Positions 1 to 10,844 of a DNA stretch of 64,000 nucleotides are shown piece after piece. The number at the start of each line of letters is the position of its first letter. Within the stretch, counting starts at the first letter, position 1. The notes under the pieces were generated by a model. The model did not search any database and was not told where the DNA came from. It worked only from the letters and a program-made list of their open reading frames with translations. Made by a program: the position numbers and the translations under genes. This DNA comes from Zygaena filipendulae (lineage: Eukaryota; Arthropoda; Insecta; Lepidoptera; Zygaenidae). The stretch lies in assembly GCA_907165275.2 (NCBI GenBank), contig OU015657.1, positions 12,423,001 to 12,487,000 of the forward strand, given 5' to 3'.

Positions 1-424
1 GTTCATTATCATGAATCATTTCTTTAAAGTTTTGATAAAATAGCGGCCAATTGGTCGGGTCTCCGTTAAATGAAACTAAATCTAAGACAGGCAGTTTGTG
101 CTTGGGCTTAGAGATAGGTATGGAAGTCTCTTTGTGAGATTGAGCGAGGGATTCTTCGACACTTTTTATGTGACAATATAATTCATCAAACGCTTCTATA
201 GCTTTGAATGAGGGCTTATAATTAGCGTCGAGGGAAATATTAGTAAAATTAATGTCATGAACAACTTGCGTGTATTCTTGTCTAATCTTCGCGAGGGTTT
301 TTGTGCGGACGAGGAACTGCTGCTGTTCATCAGCAGTTGAGGTCGACTTACTTAAGTCGTATGCATTTTGCAAAATTGAGAATAGACTTTGACGTTTCGC
401 CTCTAAAATAGTTAAAGTCGTCAT
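1..424 (-). CDS. gag: BEL/Pao retrotransposon Gag, N-terminal part (cut by window edge)
   Basis: The minus-strand frame opens at an ATG at 422-424 and runs without a stop off the left edge (141 codons). The first ~110 residues are charged and helical, with a QQQ stretch and repeated Lys/Glu pairs. They are followed by a motif reading LPVLDLVSFNGDPTNWPLFY, the hallmark of the DUF1759 region at the start of BEL/Pao Gag polyproteins (consensus LPKLxLPxFxGDxxxWxxFxxxF). This supports a BEL/Pao element transcribed leftwards, whose protease, RT and integrase would lie beyond coordinate 1. The frame is intact as far as visible, so the copy may be young. The start is the first ATG after the LTR/leader region. 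Confidence 0.85.
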   Translation of the reverse strand, partial: MTTLTILEAKRQSLFSILQNAYDLSKSTSTADEQQQFLVRTKTLAKIRQEYTQVVHDINFTNISLDANYKPSFKAIEAFDELYCHIKSVEESLAQSHKETSIPISKPKHKLPVLDLVSFNGDPTNWPLFYQNFKEMIHDNE

Positions 425-1112
425 TGTTTTTATGCGGATGCGGCGCGGAAAAAATAATATTTAATTTAAAATATTAAAGCGGGTGCGGAAAAATATTAAT
501 ATTTAATTTAATTTAAAATATTATTTAGCGGGTGCGGTATGCGGTATGGTCAGCCTAGGTTGTGTGTACTTGTTATGTGTAAATGGTGTTTAGATAATGA
601 AATATGATGAGGTTGCGGTGTGTAATAGAATCTTGCGGATAATTAAAAAGGAAATATGATGGATTTTGTCGCGATTGGACCGAAAAAGGGATAGATACGG
701 CTCGATTGGACCAGAAGTATGGAGTAGCCCGGAAAGAGAAGTCCGGGCAATGAGGGGGTGAGGATAAGAAATAAGGATAAATACCTTTGAGAGTAGGTGC
801 TGGTTCTCCTTCGGTTCTTCTTCGCGACGATTCTATCACACTTAATTTTAATTACACCATCAGTCAGTACACTTATTACACTAGGCCTAGTTTTGCGGTG
901 CGGTGCGGTTTTTTGTTTGATGCGCGGGCGCGGAGCGGTGTAGCTCGCCGTGGCGGCGGCCGTACTCTCGGGTCGAGGGAACAGTTGGAACTGGGTGCGT
1001 GATGGGGATGGAATCAGTTATAAGGGATACAGATTCCATAGATTAGGTATAAAGGTAGGTCGAGTGTAGGCGTGTGTGCGTATGCGGCGCAACCATCTCA
1101 TTTTGTATGACA
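425..1112 (-). mobile_element. 5' LTR and leader of the BEL/Pao element
   Basis: Upstream of the Gag ATG lies a non-coding block. On the minus strand it begins TGTCATAC at 1112, a good LTR start next to AT-rich flank. The inner LTR end and primer-binding site are not resolved. A TG/CA boundary near 720 with a TGG at 711-713 (six bases inside) is one option, which would give a ~393-bp LTR; another lies near 545. The leader just before gag (428-540) holds two GCGGGTGCGG copies separated by AT-rich stretches. Short frames here (573-839, 787-1002) are not considered genes. The 3' LTR is outside the window, so the boundary cannot be confirmed by LTR comparison. Confidence 0.55.
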
Positions 1113-2038
1113 AAAAATAAATAAATGTTCTTTCTGCTTCTTTTATTTTCTTATTTATTTTAATAGTATACCTATTTCATTGCTCCAATTAGGTACTACT
1201 CAATGTAATTTTTTGATATTCTTTAGTTAAAGTAAAGGACAGTCATAACAAGATTGAAAGATTAAAAAATATTAATTAAATGCAATAGATAGATATAGAT
1301 AGAAATAATGTTTCGTGGCGATTGGTTACTGCCAATTTTTTGAGTAATTTGTTTTGTTTTGGCACGCCCTCATTTCTGATTTTGACTATCAGAAAATATT
1401 TATATAAGCATCATTAATAAAATATTTAATAAATATTTGAATTTAAAAAGATATATATGTAAGTGTATACATCACATATGCTATATTATGCTATTATATC
1501 AGATAGTAAAAAGTGTTCTTTTCTCTCCAGCTCTAGAACAGATTGCAGTATATTGCCGAAAACAAAATCTCTAGGATTTTATTAAACGGCAGCACCGAGC
1601 TACGTAAAGCCATTGTCACAGTGTTTATGTGTCTATTATACAACTCACTGCCTCGCCGATGAACCTTGAAGGTCAACCATTGTGACAGTTTTAGTCATGC
1701 CTATCCTGCTATTTATATTAGATTCTTGACCTCTCACTCATCGGCTGTTTCCTCAAAAATACTGACACAAAGGAGAAAAGAAACTAGGAGATTTTAAATT
1801 TTTCTAATTTTTTTATTTTATTAAATTTATTTTTAAGGTACTTTCGACGACTTAAACACTAATTGGTAACTTCCTCACAACGTTCGCGAACGACCATCCA
1901 TTTACACATAATGAAATAGTAAAAAAAATATATACAGGTATTATTTTTAACATAAATATGTAGATATAACAAAATTTTGCTGGTGTCCCGGCCGTCTCGT
2001 GGCGCGAAGTATGTATAAAGAAATCACAAATACTTCTA
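1113..2038. other. AT-rich intergenic stretch, no gene seen
   Basis: There are no open frames of note. It lies between the BEL/Pao LTR and the 3' end of the cuticular gene. No recognised repeat was found. Confidence 0.6.
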
Positions 2039-2044
2039 TTTAAT
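2039..2044 (-). terminator. candidate poly(A) signal of the cuticular gene
   Basis: ATTAAA on the minus strand, about 45 nt downstream of the stop codon at 2090-2092. This is the nearest polyadenylation hexamer variant; it implies a short 3' UTR. Confidence 0.4.
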
Positions 2045-2089
2045 ATCCATCTGGCAATAAAAAAAATATCACGTAACTAATATAACATT

Positions 2090-3184
2090 TTAATGGCTAT
2101 AGTAAGAATTTCCATAGCCGTGCCCGTAACCGTGGCTTAAGGAGTGGTGGTCATTGAAGTACACGGGTACCTTGACGGGCACGGGGTAGGGTTTCTCTAC
2201 TGGGACAGGGATGTGCCTCTCGACGTGGACAGGGTAGGGTCTGTCGACGGGCACTTTGACAGGGTAGGCAACCGGCCTTTCGACCTCGACGGGGATGTGC
2301 TTGTAGACTGGATAGGGCTCTGGAACTGGCACCTTGACAGGGACTGCGTAGGGCTTCTCTACAGGAACGGGGTACGGCCTGTCGACGGGGACGTGCACGG
2401 GGTAACCCACTGGCTTCTCAACTGGGACCGCTACAGGGATATGCTTCTCAACTGGGTAGGGAGCTGGCACATGGACTGGGTAAGGCCTGTCGACTGGTAC
2501 CTTGACGGGCACACCGATGTGCTTGTATACTGGGTAGGGTTGGGGCACGGGCACTTTGACTTCAACGGGGTATGGCACGTGTTTCTCCACGGGGTAGGGT
2601 TGCGGTACTGGAACCTTGACTGGGTATGGGATATGTTTCTCGACTGGGTAGGGCTGGGGCACCGCAACTTTGACGGGGTAGGGCCTGTCGACGGGAACGT
2701 GAACTGGGTAGGGCACCTTCTTCTCAACGGGGTAAGGAGCGGGGACATGAACTGGGACCTTGACGTACTCCTTCACGTGAACTGGCACGTGTTTGACGAC
2801 CTCGTATGGCTGGGGTACTGGCACGTGCACCGGGTAAGGCACGTGTTTCTCGACCGGATAGGGCACTGGCCTGTCGACTGGGTACGCGACCGGCACACCT
2901 TTGACTAAAGTGATTGTCTTGGTGACATCGGTGTGTTCGCCTAGGACTCCGTAGCCCGCTGGGGCGTACGCTGCCTCGCCGAAGTTGTAAGCGCCGTTGT
3001 ACGCGCCACCGATTCCATGGCCGCTGCCTATGTATCCGAGGTCGAGACCGCTGATGCCGTACCCATAGCCGAGGTTCAGGAGACCTCGCTTGTCCAACTT
3101 CTTTTCAAGTGGTTCAGCCTTCTTTTCTGTTGTCTTCTTCTCGCTGGCAGCGGCTGCTGCTACCAGCAGGAAAACTAAACAGAC
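2090..3184 (-). CDS. PYPV-repeat cuticular-type secreted protein, exon 2
   Basis: Main exon of a secreted structural protein of 368 residues in total. A 3' splice site (ATTTTCAG) ends at 3185, and the exon opens in phase 0 with VCLVFLLVAAAAAS, the hydrophobic core of a signal peptide begun in exon 1. A Lys/Glu-rich stretch ending LDKR (possible dibasic cleavage) and a Gly/Tyr-rich segment (GLLNLGYGYG) follow. About 230 residues of tandem Pro-Val-Tyr repeats come next, built from PYPVEKHVPYPV, KVPVPQPYPV and VPVDRPYPVHVP units. The tail is Gly/His/Tyr-rich (GYGHGYGNSYYSH). No Rebers-Riddiford chitin-binding consensus is visible. Such low-complexity PYPV proteins are known among insect cuticle proteins (Drosophila Vajk-type proteins may be relatives; from memory, not checked). 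A start at 3097 would be wrong: that codon is TTG and the frame continues upstream to the splice site. Function in cuticle is inferred from composition and gene structure. Confidence 0.88.
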   Translation of the reverse strand, partial: VCLVFLLVAAAAASEKKTTEKKAEPLEKKLDKRGLLNLGYGYGISGLDLGYIGSGHGIGGAYNGAYNFGEAAYAPAGYGVLGEHTDVTKTITLVKGVPVAYPVDRPVPYPVEKHVPYPVHVPVPQPYEVVKHVPVHVKEYVKVPVHVPAPYPVEKKVPYPVHVPVDRPYPVKVAVPQPYPVEKHIPYPVKVPVPQPYPVEKHVPYPVEVKVPVPQPYPVYKHIGVPVKVPVDRPYPVHVPAPYPVEKHIPVAVPVEKPVGYPVHVPVDRPYPVPVEKPYAVPVKVPVPEPYPVYKHIPVEVERPVAYPVKVPVDRPYPVHVERHIPVPVEKPYPVPVKVPVYFNDHHSLSHGYGHGYGNSYYSH

Positions 3185-4427
3185 CTGAAAATAAAAAAAG
3201 ATAAAGTCAATTTCATTTATTGAAACTGCAGCTAATTTTGGCCCGCAATAGTTTAACTAAGACGTAAAAAAATATTTAATTCGTTTAAAATATCAGTCGA
3301 TATGCTAAAATAGAAACTTCCTTTAAAAATTCAGTTAATAATAGTGTGATAACAATAAATCATATAAAACCTATTAGGCAATATAAATTGCATCTTCATA
3401 ATCTATTACGCATCATTGTATAATATAATATAGTCTAAAAAAATCTTCATGAAAAAGTTGCAGTAACTCTACATTCAAATGATTTATTGCACAGTTTCAG
3501 CGCAACGTCGAGTATTATTATGTGTAAAGTAGTTATTCAACGTTCAACTGCATTGTATTAATTATTTAACTGAATGTTAACGATGAAACTGACAGCTTAA
3601 CGGACTGCTGGTGGTTTATTATTTTTGGTAAAACTATAAAAAATATGCTGATGACGTTGCGAATTGGACAATTTGCGAACTGGACCATTGGACCGTTTGC
3701 GAATTGGACCGCACCTAGACGCAATTTAAGTGGATTTTTTTTTAATATTTGTTTACTTTTATATTTAAACAAATGTTAAAAACAAATATTAGTTTTTCCA
3801 AACTTTGCAACAGATTTTGATATAATTTTTGCTAAGATACCCATCCTTTACCCATCCTTTAGCCAGTTAGCATGTATATGATTTCGGGATTATCTCGGGA
3901 AATATGGGATGAAATAACTTTTTAGCTCGAGAGTTCATGATTATCACTGAATGAGTGAAACAAGTGATATTCCGCTATTATGATAGGTACAGACAGGAAT
4001 GATAGGTTCCCGAAGCTGCCACGAAATTCCCAAAGCAAAACCGCGATAAACAGATAGTTAGTAAACTAAAACATCTGAATACCTACATAATTAACATTAA
4101 ACGAGGTAAAATAACCGTATCATACTTTTTGCGAATTGAACTGTTACATAAGTAACGCAATTGCCCGATGAAATATACATACGTTGTTTATTCCAATTAC
4201 ATAGGTACACGTATTATCGTCAAATGAGTACAGCAGCTGCTATTTGCAAACACATAAACTGGCCGATGACACTTTATATACCTATTGGACTTGCGCAAAC
4301 GCATCGCAGATCTTGCAACCTGATTATCAAGGAAATAGCGTTATGGCGTCGCATTGCCCAGTGTACCAATATAGTATTTTTGGAGAACTGTTGATATTAC
4401 GTGTTTTGAAAATCGCTATATACTGAC

Positions 4428-4566
4428 TGTTCTTCGTGGTTTTATCAGCGTTAATTTCGGAGTTCCCGCGAGAATTCCAGAATAAAAAGTACCCTATGTC
4501 CTTTTTTAAGCCCCCGACTGAACGAAGTGTATGAAAAATTTCATCATGATTGATTGGGTAGTTAAC
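4428..4566 (-). mobile_element. degraded Helitron-like copy
   Basis: Degraded copy of the dispersed family: an altered 3' terminus (CTGTTCTTCGTGGTTTTATC), the TTTCGGAGTTCCCGCG block and the ACCCTATGTCC block can be followed. It abuts another copy starting at 4577. Confidence 0.6.
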
Positions 4567-4576
4567 TATATTAAAA

Positions 4577-4862
4577 CTAGCTGTCCCCCGCGGTTTCACC
4601 AGCGTGAGTTTCGGAATTCCTGTAGGAACTCTTAAGTAGCCTAATTTACTCCTTATTTAGCAGTGAAAGTTCCGTCAAAATCGGTCCAACTGTTTCGAAG
4701 ATTCACCCGCGTGAGTTTCAGGCTTCCCACAGGAACTCCAAACTTCTTTTGTTCTTCTTCTCCTTACAATAACAAACACAACAAGAGTTAGCGAAATTGG
4801 TCCAGCCATTCACGCGTGATGCCGTGATCAAGTGAAATATGGATTCATTTTTATATATAACG
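4577..4862 (-). mobile_element. Helitron-like element, 285-bp subfamily
   Basis: Read on the minus strand it ends in the hairpin and CTAG (4577-4580) followed by T. The body has a second GATTCACCCGCGTGAGTTTC block and the tail TTCACGCGTGATGCCGTGATC. The same long body is found at 21962 and 41285. Confidence 0.7.
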
Positions 4863-5838
4863 AACGCTTCAAAACTTGTTAGTAGAGTTATTTGAAGACT
4901 AAAACTAATTAATATAAGAAGTAAAGGCTAGAATGTTTTGACATCTTCACGCGTTACTATCTTTAAAAAGAATTCTCATTCATACGTTAAAACGCAAAAC
5001 CTTCACATACTATATTCGGTAACAATGAATATAATATCTTTGTTCTATATATGTACCATGCATGTTTACATCGCAATATGTGCTACTACTGGCACAGTCG
5101 TGTGAACTAACCCGGTTCTATTTTCACTAGGTATACCTTCATGTATTCAATTAGGAAAATCATTTTCGCAACCCATACTATGTATGTAAAACTGATGACA
5201 AATTTTTATCAACCTTTATAAAACAATATACATTTAGGATCTCAACTCATTTAAATATTGATATTCTATATATTAAACCATCCCATACATTTTTTTGTAC
5301 ATTTTAATATGAAATTTAGTTGAAGAAAAATATGAAACTGCAAAAGGGAAGACAAAAATATTTTCAAACCTCAATTAAAATTTAAACTTTATATTTTACC
5401 TTGGATTTATTGTCTATTAATTCAACGCAACCCAAAACTACATCATATTTGAAGCAGTTAGCGCAAGTATTTGAATTAAGTTATTTTAATTTTTATAAAT
5501 ACTCGCAAGTAAACTAGAAAATCGTTATTTGTAACAAATGTAGAACAAGATTTAAGGAAATTGCAAGGAGAATCAGAAGGTTGCAGAGAAACAAGTAAGA
5601 AATTCCCATGGCATGAATAACAAGTTAAATACCAATATAATCTTAGGTCTCGTAAGGACACCTAGGTAATCTAGAGGTAGACCTAACATTACGACGTTTC
5701 GCAATATCCTTTTCACGCATTCAAGTACTTAGTTGGTACAGTAATTAAGTAGTTATTTATCAAACGTTGTATTGCGCCTCACACTGTTAGGTACCATTTT
5801 GATAGTAATTAATAGTATTAATTAATAATATTTCAGTA

Positions 5839-6094
5839 CTAGCTGTGCCCCGCGGTTTCACCCGTGTCAATGTGAAATTCTCTAAGGGAATAATTTTTCC
5901 CGTTTTTTCTTGCAACATTTTTCATTGCTGCTCCATTCGTATTAATTTTATCGTGATGATATCAGCTTGTAACCTTCCTTGATAAATGGGTTATCTAACA
6001 CTGAATTTTTTTTTCAAATCGGACTAGTAGTTCCTGAGATTAGCGCGTCCAAGCAAACACACAAAGTTTTCAGCTTTATAATATTAGTTATAGA
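5839..6094 (-). mobile_element. Helitron-like element
   Basis: It runs from 3' CTAG at 5839 to a 5' TC at 6094-6093 (minus). The terminus CTAGCTGTGCCCCGCGG is well kept. The body differs from the common subfamily, ending in TTATAATATTAGTTATAGA. Confidence 0.65.
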
Positions 6095-6399
6095 TCTTTA
6101 GTGAAAGATTTTTTTAAACAATTTGAAATAAATGATACAATGAGATTTTTTGTAAACAGTAAAATCTTTCTCTATATAATACATAATTTGGCTCTCTATA
6201 AAAAGGGCCGACTTTTGTTATGTATCGAAATATCACCCGGCGCGATTCTCGATACAGAGTTGAGTTTAATACATTACTTCAATAACAATTCAAGAAAAAT
6301 AAATCATTCGGTACTATCTGTAAAATGGAATCAATAATTATGGGTTACATACAATTGACCGCAAGCTAAACCAGTTAATTACGACATAGAATCTTTCGT

Positions 6400-6572
6400 T
6401 CTAGATACGCGAACCTACCCGAGGCACGATTTAGCGCTCTAGGTTTCCTATATTCCCTTCCTGGTACTTCTATATAGATGCGTATTAAACTCGTCCACTC
6501 GCTTTAAAGTGAGACTAACCATTGTGTCTTCTACTGTGTGTGCAATAAAGTATATTTGATTTGATTTGATTT
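6400..6572 (+). repeat. probable retroposon 3' end with (TTTGA)n tail
   Basis: GTGTGCAATAAAG is followed by TATATTTGATTTGATTTGATTTG. A near-terminal AATAAA and a simple-repeat tail are typical of insect non-LTR retroposon ends. The 5' boundary is arbitrary. Confidence 0.35.
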
Positions 6573-6585
6573 GTAAGCACTTACC

Positions 6586-6640
6586 TATGCATGCAAAGTC
6601 CTAAACTAAACTATGTTTAGTTTAGGACTTTGCATGCATA
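6586..6640. repeat. perfect inverted repeat, 26-bp arms, 3-nt loop
   Basis: Left arm 6586-6611 begins TATGCATGCAAAGTCC. Right arm 6615-6640 is its exact reverse complement. The spacer is TAT. It lies in the cuticular gene's intron. Confidence 0.95.
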
Positions 6641-7245
6641 TTTATAGGGCTTTTCCGAAATCTTTCGAAAAGATGATAATAAGGAAGTTAATATGAGAAA
6701 ATCTTTTCTATCAAAATATTTATTGATCCTAGATTAACAACCTACATCTTATTAGTTTTTAACCGATTTTAAATAAGAAGGAACGTCTATGTTTGGCTGT
6801 TTGTTTGTTTTTACTATAGGAAACTAACCGAGCATAATTTGATTTGATTCAAATTTTATTTAAGCGATAAAAAATCTTAATTCGTTTTATTTAAACCATC
6901 GTGTCAGTTCTGAGACTGGTCAGGTTAATTAAAAAACTTTCCTCCACCATTCAATTAACCCTTTAAGTAAAAACGACACAAAGTATTGACTTCAAAAAAG
7001 TGCATCTCAATGTCCACTTGAGGATAACAAATGGCATTAAAATCACTTGTGTTAGTGACACAATTTCACGAAGCACTTTTGAAATTATTTTCATTAAAGA
7101 TTCCGCATCACTTTTTTGAAGTCATCACTTTTTGTAACTGATTTTTGATTTCTTAATATGAACACTACACTTTTATCGCACTACTTCGACCACTGTGTTT
7201 TGTTATTATTTTGTTGATTATTTTATATGTAATAACTTCACTCAC

Positions 7246-7257
7246 CGTTGTTTTCAT
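7246..7257 (-). CDS. cuticular-type protein, exon 1 (four codons)
   Basis: Minus-strand ATGAAAACAACG is followed directly by a strong donor GTGAGT. It encodes M-K-T-T and joins in phase 0 to exon 2, giving the signal peptide MKTTVCLVFLLVAAAAAS. A tiny first exon holding only the first residues of the signal peptide, followed by a long intron, is the usual layout of insect cuticular protein genes. The start lies about 41 nt below a predicted transcription start and about 70 nt below a TATA box, which supports this ATG. Confidence 0.85.
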
Positions 7258-7290
7258 AATGCTTCTCGAACGGTGGATGAAGTCGGGTTC

Positions 7291-7329
7291 GAACTGGATG
7301 CCTGTCGTTCGGCGTCTTGTGTTTTTATA
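7291..7329 (-). promoter_or_regulatory. core promoter of the cuticular gene
   Basis: Minus-strand TATAAAA at 7329-7323. About 30 nt downstream is CATCCAGTTC (7300-7291), close to the insect initiator, so transcription probably starts near 7298. The predicted 5' UTR is about 40 nt. Confidence 0.6.
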
Positions 7330-8917
7330 GGTGGTTATTTAGTGTAACTTTCGCCATTTGCCCCCCTAGGGTACTGGAAAAAACGGCTCGGTTTGCTGCG
7401 TATGGGCAAACGCGAAGTCCTTCGTATTCGTTCGGACATTGGACGGGGGACAGACGCGCCGTGCGTTTCACGTTATAATCGCTGTTTTTGTTTTTTTTTG
7501 TTTTTGCTTCATTTTTTCATCTGTTTGAATTATAAAATCCGCCAGTGTTTCTTCAAAAAAAATTTAATAGTTCTTTATTTCAAATGCTTTTTGTATAATT
7601 CGTTAAATATTTACTATTTAATTTCAGTTATTTGAATTAGCTCACATTAAAATATTATTGTAAATTGCGAGTGCTTCCTGTTGCATTATGTTCAAAGTTT
7701 AACAACTGGTTCATAAATACGTTTTAATAACTTGGATTGACGTTGCTGCAGCACTATTAAATTTATTGAACCTCATACTTTTGACGGGTTAATTATCTAC
7801 TGTATGTTTACTTCAAAACAGGTTGAATGAGTTACTGTTAAGATTGCAATCTTTCAAATCAATCGTTAGTTTTTCTGTAATCGAAGTGCACAATGCATAG
7901 TCTAACAATATATGGTATGAATCAGGCTTAAATATCTAACCAAGTGTCGGGCATAGGATAGTAGTAAATAGATATTCTGAAAGATCTTATCACATTTTTT
8001 TTACCTCTTAGTCAGAAGATACAACAATTCGTGGTTATTGATTAACAATTTGTCCCATTACTAGCCGGTAAAGTGCGTGTTCACTTGCATAATACAAAAT
8101 GTTTTTACAACAACAGATATTATGGCAATATTTTGCAGTGATTAAATAAGGAGCATACCTACTATTAAAATTTCTTCCATAGTAACTTTACATTTAGTTA
8201 AATTCTCTCAAAAACTAGAGGTAGTATAATTTGTCGCTTGTAGACTCTTTTATATTGTTTTGCTGGTTTCAAGTCATAATAATAATAATAATAATGTTTG
8301 AAAATTATCACACAAAGGCTTCTAGTCTAATATTAAGCTGAATTTATCCTATAGATACTAGAACTATCAGATAAATGATGTCTTCTAAACTTAAACACCA
8401 ATACTCAGGGAAGTCACAAATGTTTATCAATATTGTATTTACCCTGAGGGGCAGATTGAACCCGTGATACCTGATATAACAGCCAGGTTTGCTGACCACT
8501 AGATCCGCGGGGTCTAGTGATCAGCTGTAGTAAAGGATTATATAATCTGTGGCTGTAGTAAGTAATAAGTAGGAAACCAGTGTATGGAGGATATACATAC
8601 CATAATACTACTCAGTAAAATGGAAAGGCTGCACAGTTTCGCATCACGTATCTGTTGCGCTCGCGCAGAACTCGTAAGCGGCCTTGAACTCGAGTGGAAT
8701 GTCCTTATTTCTGTGACGTTACTTAATTTATTGAAGTTATTCTCCTTTTGGTGCGTTCTGGAAAAATTATGACAGTGAATTTAAGTAGGTATGTAACTAC
8801 AAGTTGAAGTTACAAAGCGGTGAAAACTCGTCGTTATGAAATTAGAACGAGCGCAATATTGGGTACCTACTTAGTTAGTAAACTTTGAAATGTAACTTAT
8901 TACGTGCTTATATCGTA
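7330..8917. other. upstream region of the cuticular gene, no gene seen
   Basis: A CG-richer stretch to about 7470, then AT-rich DNA. Small frames at 7393-7635 and 8584-8772 show no domain or signal and are left out. It includes an (AAT)n run near 8277-8295 and a hairpin at 8491-8525. Confidence 0.5.
8491..8525. repeat. hairpin, 16-bp arms with two mismatches, 3-nt loop
   Basis: Arm 8491-8506 (GCTGACCACTAGATCC) pairs with 8510-8525 around GCG. Confidence 0.75.
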
Positions 8918-9121
8918 TCCTATAGTATATTACAAATGCAAATGTGAGTTTATTTGTTGTTTATTGGCTACTCAACCGATCAACATGAAATTTTACATAC
9001 TCCGTCAAGGGTTTATATAGGCGTACGGTAACTTCCATCCATAAATTTACTTTCCCGAGGTATAGAAAATTTACTAACTAAATCTACACTGACGCCAACG
9101 ACGCCGTGGGCACCAGCTATT
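8918..9121 (+). mobile_element. diverged Helitron-like element
   Basis: Starts A|TCCTATAGTATATTAC and carries the GGCTACTCAACCGATCAACATGAAATTT block. The 3' end is GCCGTGGGCACCAGCTAT, a variant of the usual hairpin plus CTAG end. Confidence 0.5.
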
Positions 9122-10309
9122 GTATTTATAATGTTAAATATGTGTTATAAACACTGCCTTCCCACTTCATTATCATACAATTTTTCTTTGCAACTTAAGG
9201 TTGTCTGGAAGGGATCGCTTTGAGCTCTAACTGTATACCTAGTACCTACTCGTATTTTCATTCTATGCCTAAATAGCAGATTATGCGGAAACTTGATACC
9301 ATTATAAAAATGTCCATATTTCCAGAAATAAACAATATCTGAATCTGTTTATAGAAACTAATTAAATTTATTATTTTTTATTATACCTATCTAGGTATCT
9401 ATTACTTTAGGTACTACACGAAAACCATAATAAAGTGTAATTTATTTTGATATATGCACATAATCGTTACTGATACACAAATTCAAATGTCACATGCTAT
9501 ATTTATTGCATAATTTAATTCCACGGAATTGCAAAAACATTTCGACGAAAAATACCGATCATAAACGCGTTGATGTCTTTTGTACGTACGTGCTATCATA
9601 GTAGGTGCTATATACGTAGGTGCTATCATAAATAATGAGAGCAGTGATAGACAGATTGCTGAAGTTCAATTGTTGAGCCAGTATTACATTATTTTACTTT
9701 ATATATAGAAGCTACAAGTGTACCTAAACTTGTGTAATTTTTATAATGATATGCAAGAATGGTCAGAAAGGGGTTCAAGCTGCGATCACTTTAAAATATC
9801 ACTTCAAATAATATGAAAATATTATTACGTTATTTTTCCAACCCATCGAACGTATAGGTATTATTTTACTGTTTTGAAGACAGCGTTCTGTGTATAGTAG
9901 TGCGTACGACTTTTATTTTCACTTAATAGTATTCGACACCTAGTAGGTAGGTTTTTTTTGCGTCGTTGTCTGTCCGTCCGTCTGTCAAGACCCTTGTTCT
10001 CAGAAATGTCAGGTATCAGGATTGAAATTGATAGCAAATATTACTTACTATCTTCGAGCTGCAAACGTCAAACTTCTAAGTCAACTCAACCTATAGGGTA
10101 CTTTCCGTTGACGTAGAATCATGAAATAAGGAAAAAGGAATGGAAAGGGAAAAATCAGGAAACCAGAATTTTGTAGTTACGTCACAATTTTTTTATGGTA
10201 CCTACAAATTTGTACACAACTCTGTGTGCACAAGTCTAGTTCGCACTTGACTGGTTTTTTATTTTCCTCTTTCCCGAGCATTCAAAAATCTTTCCCTTTT
10301 ATTGTATAA
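9122..10309. other. AT-rich, no gene; one repeat fragment
   Basis: Nothing coding. About 9950-10130 has GTCTGTCCGTCCGTCTGTCAAGACCC and GGGTACTTTCCGTTGACGTAGAATC, which read like a dispersed lepidopteran repeat whose class I cannot assign. Confidence 0.4.
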
Positions 10310-10501
10310 CTAGCTGTTTCACCCGCGCTAATTTCGGGATTCCCACAGTAATTCCGGGGGTAAGTTATACTCTATATCCTTTTATGGAATCCCTGACAAC
10401 GTGTACGCAAAATTTCATGATGATCGGTTGAGTAGTTAGTCATGAAAGTATAACAAACAAAGAAACAAACAAACTCACATCCATATTTATAGTAGTAAGG
10501 A
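10310..10501 (-). mobile_element. Helitron-like element, common 200-bp subfamily
   Basis: 3' CTAG at 10310, and 5' TC at 10501-10500 followed by T (host A on the element strand). Body blocks TTTCATGATGATCGGTTGAG and (AAAC)n are seen. The hairpin is partly deleted. Confidence 0.7.
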
Positions 10502-10804
10502 TAAAATACACAGGGCGGATTGATGTCGTTCCTGCACAGCAGGTTTTTTATATTTTTTAATATTTTTTTAACATGCATACAAGTCCATAGATACTTTACA
10601 ACAAAGCCAGGACGCGCAACCGCTTTTGAGATTACAATGTCTTTGAACTATTGTTAGATTACTCCCGTAATAATAATGTAACAAGCTATTACGAGCTATT
10701 ACAAAAAGCAGCCGCTCAAGGTGAACGCTGAAATTAAGTTGAACTTGAATCATTCGGAATCGGAGCCTTTCTAAATTTTATAGTGCAATGCACGCGGCAT
10801 TGTC

Positions 10805-10844
10805 TCAAATATTTGAAGAAACAAAACCTTCTTCAAATATTTGA
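10805..10844. repeat. perfect inverted repeat, 16-bp arms, 8-nt spacer
   Basis: TCAAATATTTGAAGAA (10805-10820), spacer ACAAAACC, then TTCTTCAAATATTTGA (10829-10844). Confidence 0.9.

Larger units (their letters stand above)
3185..7245 (-). other. 4.06-kb intron of the cuticular gene
   Basis: Donor GTGAGT at 7245-7240 and acceptor TTTTCAG at 3191-3185 on the minus strand, phase 0. The intron holds Helitron-like copies at 4428-4862 and 5839-6094, a probable retroposon 3' tail at about 6400-6572, and a perfect 26-bp-arm inverted repeat at 6586-6640. No other gene is seen in it. Confidence 0.8.

Noticed and set aside
2144..2908. 254-codon plus-strand frame opposite the cuticular gene
   Set aside because: It is the complement of the PYPV repeats; its Gly/Asp/Trp/His-rich repeats only mirror them, and the minus strand has the signal peptide, splice sites and promoter.
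3097..3097. Start of the cuticular protein at 3097
   Set aside because: The codon is TTG, and the frame continues upstream through a signal peptide to a splice acceptor at 3185.
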